From assembly GCA_003567095.1 (NCBI GenBank), contig PXAQ01000042.1:1-10879 (forward strand): a stretch of DNA of 10,879 bases. The letters are read 5' to 3'. Shown one piece after another: positions 7,081-10,879 of the stretch; within the stretch, counting starts at the first letter, position 1; each line of letters starts with the position of its first letter. The notes beneath the pieces are model-generated. The model saw only the letters and a program-made list of their open reading frames with translations. It did no database searches and was not told the origin of the DNA. A program made the position numbers and the translations under genes. This DNA comes from Phycisphaerae bacterium. Lineage in GTDB: Bacteria; Planctomycetota; Phycisphaerae; Sedimentisphaerales; Anaerohalosphaeraceae.

Positions 7081-7370
7081 TGTATGTCACTATAGAGGCG
7101 CTCAGGCCACTTCCCAGCTTTGCCCTATCCTTTCCTATGGCAGAGGTATTAAAAACTACCCTGCTGGTGTCTTAAAGCGTTAAATCCAAAAAACTTATAG
7201 TTTTCAAAGAGCATTTTCAACCAACTTTATTGGATAAGAGACCAATTTCTTTGACGCAGGACAATAGCCGCATTTTTTTGAAATTTTTGCGGAGATATGT
7301 GGATTTCAGGCCTGAAAAGGGCGATTCTTTTGATTTTTTTGACAGGAGCGTACATTTTTATTTTTTTTTG

Positions 7371-7399
7371 TTGTGAATTTGACGGCCGCGTGATATGAT
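7371..7399 (+). promoter_or_regulatory. Extended -10 promoter of the cold-shock gene
   Basis: TTGTGA (7371-7376) and TATGAT (7394-7399) are 17 bp apart. TGA sits directly before the -10 as an extended -10 motif. The -10 matches consensus at five of six bases and the -35 at four. Initiation near 7406 would give a leader of roughly 100 nt, long for so small a gene but usual for cold-shock genes. Confidence 0.55.
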
Positions 7400-7424
7400 T
7401 TTTGCTTGTGAAGTGTTTTCTTTC

Positions 7425-7498
7425 GTCCCTCAAGGCGATGCTTCCTTTAATTCAAACAGCGAGGGATACAGTTTAGTGGCCTGTTTTGGGCCAAGGAG
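7425..7498 (+). promoter_or_regulatory. Structured 5' leader of the cold-shock mRNA with a hairpin abutting the ribosome binding site
   Basis: Two stems are visible. GTCCCTC (7425-7431) can pair with GAGGGAT (7461-7467), including one G-U pair. TGGCC (7477-7481) pairs perfectly with GGCCA (7489-7493) across a 7-nt loop. The second stem ends on the first base of the AAGGAG site (7493-7498). A leader in which temperature-dependent folding controls access to the ribosome binding site is known for E. coli cspA; that it operates here is inference. Confidence 0.4.
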
Positions 7499-7504
7499 TA
7501 CGCA

Positions 7505-7708
7505 GTGAGTACAGGTACAGTAAAGTGGTTTAACGCGAGTAAGGGTTTTGGATTTATTTGTCCGGATGATGGCGGACCCGATTTGTTTGTGCATCATTCT
7601 GAGATCCAAACAAATGGTTATGCCACACTTGACGAAAACCAGAAGGTTCAGTTCGAGGTTGGCCAAGGGAAAAAAGGCCCGTGCGCCAACAGTGTTACCC
7701 CGGTCTAA
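7505..7708 (+). CDS. Cold-shock-domain protein (CspA family)
   Basis: 67 residues, the normal size of a single cold-shock domain. It starts at GTG with AAGGAG (7493-7498) 6 nt upstream. Both RNA-binding motifs are present: RNP1 as KGFGFI (residues 13-18) and RNP2 as LFVHHS (27-32). The N-terminal [14 protein letters not shown] and the C-terminal VTPV are typical. The C-terminal loop reads [15 protein letters not shown], with an extra Gly-Lys and a Cys where most members have GxKGPQAxNV; this does not touch the RNA-binding face. It binds single-stranded nucleic acid and loosens mRNA structure, especially at low temperature. It is monocistronic, with its own promoter, leader and terminator. The name does not prove cold induction, as many paralogues are constitutive. 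Confidence 0.95.
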   Translation: MSTGTVKWFNASKGFGFICPDDGGPDLFVHHSEIQTNGYATLDENQKVQFEVGQGKKGPCANSVTPV

Positions 7709-7732
7709 GTCCGGAACACATTAGAACAACCG

Positions 7733-7764
7733 AAAGGCCCTACTGAAAAGCAGGGCCTTTTTTT
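7733..7764 (+). terminator. Intrinsic terminator of the cold-shock gene
   Basis: AAAGGCCCT (7733-7741) pairs perfectly with AGGGCCTTT (7752-7760) around a 10-nt loop, followed by more T so that seven T run from 7758 to 7764. It lies 24 bp after the stop codon. The A-run on the left arm makes it weakly bidirectional, so it might also end transcription from the minus strand. Confidence 0.9.
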
Positions 7765-7797
7765 GAAGAATCGGTGAAATTTCCTTGTGTCTTAAGT

Positions 7798-8145
7798 CTA
7801 TTGAATAATTTTATGTGGTTTTGCCGATCTACTGAATGAGGGACAAGTGGTTGTCCTGAAGATGTACTGGTTCAGCCGCAATTGGACAAATTGCCTTTCC
7901 GGTGGTTTTAAGGGCTGTGTGAAGCCATTTCCTTTTTTCGACGGCTTGCCTGAAAAGCGTTTGAGAAGCCCTGCTTTGGACAGCACACGGTAGGATTCGA
8001 CGTATGCCGGCGGCGCGCAAAGCTCACAGATGGGTAAAAATTCGCGATGTTTCTAGTCGGGTTCGTAGTGCCCGTCTTCCAGCGTCCCAAAGAGCCACGC
8101 CTGGATGCTGTTTCATAAATTGCCAAGATTTTCCATTGCTGTCAT
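7798..8145 (-). pseudogene. Decayed small gene with two in-frame stops, family not recognised
   Basis: A single minus-strand frame starts at ATG 8145-8143, with CAGGAG (8160-8155) 9 nt upstream, and runs to TAG 7800-7798 (115 codons). It is interrupted by TGA at 8115-8113 (codon 11) and TAG at 8055-8053 (codon 31). The reading stays protein-like across both: NSIQAWLFGTLEDGHYEPD, stop, then KHREFLPICELCAPPAYVES and YRVLSKAGLLKR. In the 19 codons between the stops, 16 end in G or C, like nearby real genes and unlike the AT-rich spacer. No frameshift is needed. A Cys-x-x-Cys pair (ICELC) follows the second stop. The last 45 or so codons look less gene-like. I do not recognise the family. Nonsense decay is the likely explanation; sequencing error or stop-codon readthrough are less likely alternatives. 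Confidence 0.5.
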
Positions 8146-8160
8146 ACCATTTGTCTCCTG

Positions 8161-8427
8161 AATAGGGGTAACTTTATATTATTACTGGTGTGAAACCACA
8201 TTGAATAAACATAACAACATATAAATAAATAGGTTATGGTTTTTTCAAAAATAAAAATGGAATTTCAGGCTTGGCAGGCAACTGGTTTTTCGCTATGTTG
8301 AAGCGTAAATGCCGTAGCTTTCTGAAAGGTCAGCGACCGGGCTGTCCTGTCGCGTTTCAGAGGGTTTTGCAAGTGGCTCCTCTATAAAAAAGCAAGATTA
8401 CGACGAATTAAGGGCCAATAGCCGAAT
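8161..8427. other. Spacer before the rhomboid gene
   Basis: AT-rich to about 8260, then mixed. No gene is seen. TATAAA at 8383-8388 on the plus strand is a possible -10 for the rhomboid gene, but no -35 stands at the right distance (TTGCAA at 8367-8372 is only 10 bp away). The minus-strand promoter that would have served the decayed gene is not evident. Confidence 0.35.
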
Positions 8428-9606
8428 ATGCTGCTTCCGATAAGCACAAGTATCAGTCCGCGACGAACGCCGTATGTCAATTATATCCTGATTGTCACCA
8501 ATATCGTTCTGTTTATGCTCACCTATGGGCCGCATCGCGTCGGGCCGTTTATTGAGCCGCTGCGCCCCTGGGCCCAGCAGTTTATGCTCACACCCGAGCA
8601 CCCGTATATCTGGCAGTTTGTCACCTATGCGTTTCTGCACGGCAGTTTGATGCACATCCTCGGCAATATGTATTTTCTGTATATCTTTGGCAATAACGTC
8701 AATGACAAGCTGTGCAATGTCGGCTATCTATGTTTTTACCTCGGCGGGGCCGTCTTTTCAGGGCTGGGACACGCCTTGCTGCACGACAATCCCGTACTGG
8801 GCGCCAGCGGGGCTGTCGCGGCGGTCACGGGGGCTTACCTGGTGCTGTTTCCCCAAACTTACATCAGGGTCCTTTACATCTTCTTTTTTATCGGCACCTT
8901 TGAAATCAAGGCGATGTACCTGATTCTCCTGAAATTCATCTTTTTCGACAACGTCCTGCAAAAACACATTTCAGAGGCAAATATCGCCTTTGACGCCCAC
9001 CTGGCGGGGTATGCGTTTGGGATTGCCGTTGTGTTCGGCCTGTTGGCGAGCCGGCTTGTCGACGGCCATCACAGCGATCTGTGGGGCATGCTGCGCCAGT
9101 GGAATCGCCGGCGCCGCTTTCGCGATGTCCTATCAAAGGACGGCAGTCCTTGGCAATCTGATCAGCCGCAACGCCCCCAACGCACATTTGTCCAAAGCAG
9201 CCCGGTCGCCGACAGTCATGACAAAGCCATCATTGAGCTTCGCAGGCGCATCCATGACGCGATGACTCGCAACGATACCAGCCAGGCCAAGCAGCTCTAT
9301 GAAGAACTGCTCAAAACTGACCCCAATCACGTCTTGCCAAGGCAGCTTCAACTGGATATAGCGAATCAGCTTATGGCAAATGGAGACTGGGGCCTGTCGG
9401 CCAAAGCCTATGAATTGTTCCTCAAAACCTACAGCAATTATGAATATGTGGAGCAAGTCTATTTAATGCTTGGCCTGCTGTATGGCCGATACCTGCAGCA
9501 GCGTGCCCGGGCACTGGACTATCTGAAGCGTGCGCTGGATCAATTACGCGACCCCGGCCAGCAGGCGTTATGCCGTCAGGAAATTGACCGCCTTGAAAGC
9601 ACCTAA
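8428..9606 (+). CDS. Rhomboid-family intramembrane serine protease with C-terminal TPR-like domain
   Basis: 392 residues. The rhomboid domain spans about 15-210 with six likely membrane helices. The catalytic dyad is visible: Ser127 in GASG (125-128), and His191 in DAHLAGYAFG (189-198). The HGSLMHILGNMYFLYIFGN stretch (71-89) supplies His76 and Asn80, equivalent to the oxyanion-hole His150 and Asn154 of E. coli GlpG. Residues about 210-260 form a basic linker. Residues 265-390 are soluble and helical, with a TPR-like pattern (ARRs such as AKQLYEELLKTDPN, then AKAYELFLKTY, then ALDYLKRALDQL). The protease cuts transmembrane segments of client proteins; the repeat domain probably recruits a partner. 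The start at ATG gives the usual short N-terminus before helix 1, though the nearest AAGGG (8410-8414) is 13 nt upstream, rather far. The next gene follows after 52 bp and is probably co-transcribed. Clients unknown. Confidence 0.9.
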   Translation: MLLPISTSISPRRTPYVNYILIVTNIVLFMLTYGPHRVGPFIEPLRPWAQQFMLTPEHPYIWQFVTYAFLHGSLMHILGNMYFLYIFGNNVNDKLCNVGYLCFYLGGAVFSGLGHALLHDNPVLGASGAVAAVTGAYLVLFPQTYIRVLYIFFFIGTFEIKAMYLILLKFIFFDNVLQKHISEANIAFDAHLAGYAFGIAVVFGLLASRLVDGHHSDLWGMLRQWNRRRRFRDVLSKDGSPWQSDQPQRPQRTFVQSSPVADSHDKAIIELRRRIHDAMTRNDTSQAKQLYEELLKTDPNHVLPRQLQLDIANQLMANGDWGLSAKAYELFLKTYSNYEYVEQVYLMLGLLYGRYLQQRARALDYLKRALDQLRDPGQQALCRQEIDRLEST

Positions 9607-9658
9607 GGGCTCCCACTGCTGGTCGTCAGCCAATCAATTTGTAGTGAACGAGGGCGTT

Positions 9659-10117
9659 ATGGACAACGAGTTACTGAGAAAAGATCGGGAGCACTTAAAG
9701 CTGTTATCGATTTTTCACTATGTGGTTGCGGGGCTGACGGCATTGTTTGCATGCTTTCCGATCATTCACCTGATAATCGGGCTGGCGTTCGTCCTCAACC
9801 CCGGCACGTTTGAGGCCGAGGGTGATATGCCGCCGGCGTTTTTCGGCTGGTTTTTTGTTATCTTTCCCGCACTGTTCATCCTCATGGGCTGGGCGATGGC
9901 GGTTCTTATTTTTGCGGCGGGCCGTTCGCTGGCCAGACAAAGACGCTATACGTTTTGCCTGGTTGTCGCTGGCCTGGAATGTCTCATGATGCCGTTCGGC
10001 ACGGTACTGGGCGTCTTTACTCTTGTGGTGTTGATGCGCGATTCGGTCAAACAGGCCTTCGCTGCCCACGGCAGGGTAACAGATCTGAAGGCCGAGCCCA
10101 TTTCCGACGAAATCTGA
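9659..10117 (+). CDS. Small three-helix membrane protein, function unknown
   Basis: 152 residues from ATG 9659, preceded by GAGGG (9650-9654) 4 nt upstream. The frame is open further upstream, but that part overlaps the rhomboid gene and has no ribosome binding site. Residues 1-15 are charged and cytoplasmic-looking (DNELLRKDREHLKLL), then SIFHYVVAGL begins the first helix. Hydrophobic segments lie at about 17-45, 60-90 and 97-126, followed by a polar tail. The pattern DREHLKLLSIFHYV followed by an IIHLIIG helix occurs in a widespread uncharacterised family of bacterial membrane proteins (from memory, no domain number offered). Gene order, 52 bp behind the rhomboid protease, suggests a shared transcript, but a functional link or client relationship is speculation. 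Confidence 0.75.
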   Translation: MDNELLRKDREHLKLLSIFHYVVAGLTALFACFPIIHLIIGLAFVLNPGTFEAEGDMPPAFFGWFFVIFPALFILMGWAMAVLIFAAGRSLARQRRYTFCLVVAGLECLMMPFGTVLGVFTLVVLMRDSVKQAFAAHGRVTDLKAEPISDEI

Positions 10118-10162
10118 GACGAGTACAATTTCTGGCCTGCCGTTGCGTGTGCAATAAAACCC

Positions 10163-10190
10163 TTGTTATTTTACCGAAAACACCTATACT
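10163..10190 (+). promoter_or_regulatory. Candidate promoter of argG
   Basis: TTGTTA (10163-10168) and TATACT (10185-10190) are 16 bp apart; the -10 matches consensus at five of six bases, the -35 at four. Initiation near 10197 leaves a leader of about 48 nt. No ARG-box palindrome was recognised around it. Confidence 0.45.
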
Positions 10191-10244
10191 TTCACATAAT
10201 TACGGATTTTACGTCTTTTTTCATCAACAGGAGTCGATATCGAG

Positions 10245-10879
<635 letters not shown>

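Larger units (their letters stand above)
6857..7370. other. AT-rich non-coding stretch upstream of the cold-shock gene
   Basis: No convincing gene on either strand. It holds the inverted-repeat cluster at 6977-7080 (listed separately), a weak imperfect hairpin with five-base arms CCGCA/TGCGG (7268-7272 and 7288-7292), long T-runs around 7272-7287 and 7332-7369, and an isolated TTGACA at 7339-7344 without a -10 partner. A minus-strand frame (about 7172 down to 6992) ends with CPQCGKSIVFIS but is broken by a TGA at 7033-7031; it may be a gene remnant or chance. Confidence 0.5.

Noticed and set aside
7339..7344. Perfect TTGACA as a -35 for the cold-shock gene
   Set aside because: At 16-18 bp downstream there are only T-runs; TTGTGA-17-TATGAT is a better matched pair.
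8187..8199. Small inverted repeat TGGT/ACCA as an operator
   Set aside because: Four-base arms are expected by chance in AT-rich spacer.
8367..8388. TTGCAA/TATAAA promoter for the rhomboid gene
   Set aside because: The spacer is only 10 bp, too short for a sigma-70-type promoter; TATAAA alone is weak evidence.
9530..9658. In-frame upstream extension of the three-helix membrane protein
   Set aside because: It overlaps the rhomboid gene's C-terminus; the ATG at 9659 has a GAGGG site and begins the family-like sequence.
10153..10170. AATAA/TTATT inverted repeat as a terminator after the membrane-protein gene
   Set aside because: Five A/T pairs with no GC-rich stem and no T-run; it also overlaps the argG -35.

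Overview
The window looks like a stretch of a Gram-negative-type bacterial chromosome. The best guess is the Planctomycetota/PVC group, perhaps Phycisphaerae. That placement is an inference from three things: a sigma-70-family factor with a long N-terminal extension containing several helix-turn-helix segments, a secreted pair of glycosidase-like proteins (one a DUF4832 lipoprotein), and a Gfo/Idh/MocA remnant. No rRNA, tRNA, CRISPR array or intact insertion sequence was found.

Layout. (1) 1-286 holds the C-terminal end of an N-acetylmuramoyl-L-alanine amidase. (2) 444-1418 holds a specialised NusG paralogue and a small four-helix membrane protein, apparently one transcription unit. (3) 1429-3072 on the minus strand is the sigma factor. 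It converges on the membrane-protein gene with about 10 bp between the stops. Its promoter lies so close to the start codon that the mRNA is predicted to be nearly leaderless. (4) 3119-3325 on the minus strand is a C-terminal remnant of a Gfo/Idh/MocA oxidoreductase. (5) 3409-6856 holds two exported glycosidase-like proteins in tandem, a DUF4832 lipoprotein and a Sec-exported TIM-barrel protein. They probably act together on an external polysaccharide. (6) 6857-7504 is a non-coding stretch with a cluster of inverted repeats, followed by a cold-shock promoter and structured leader. (7) 7505-7764 is a cold-shock-domain protein with a clear intrinsic terminator. (8) 7798-8145 on the minus strand is a decayed gene, one frame with two in-frame stops behind a good ribosome binding site. 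(9) 8428-10117 holds a rhomboid protease with a C-terminal helical repeat domain and a small membrane protein. (10) 10245 to the end is argG (argininosuccinate synthase), with its own promoter, truncated by the window.

By eye, 1-3072 and 8428-10879 are GC-rich, tightly packed, housekeeping-like sequence. About 3.3-8.4 kb is more AT-rich, holds two gene remnants and long spacers, and carries the polysaccharide-degradation pair. The simplest reading is a conserved backbone interrupted by a variable, possibly acquired region.

No clearly new defence or mobile system is visible. The points most worth checking are the sigma factor's unusual architecture and near-leaderless promoter, the hairpin abutting the cold-shock ribosome binding site, the two-stop frame at 7798-8145, and the inverted-repeat cluster near 7.0 kb.
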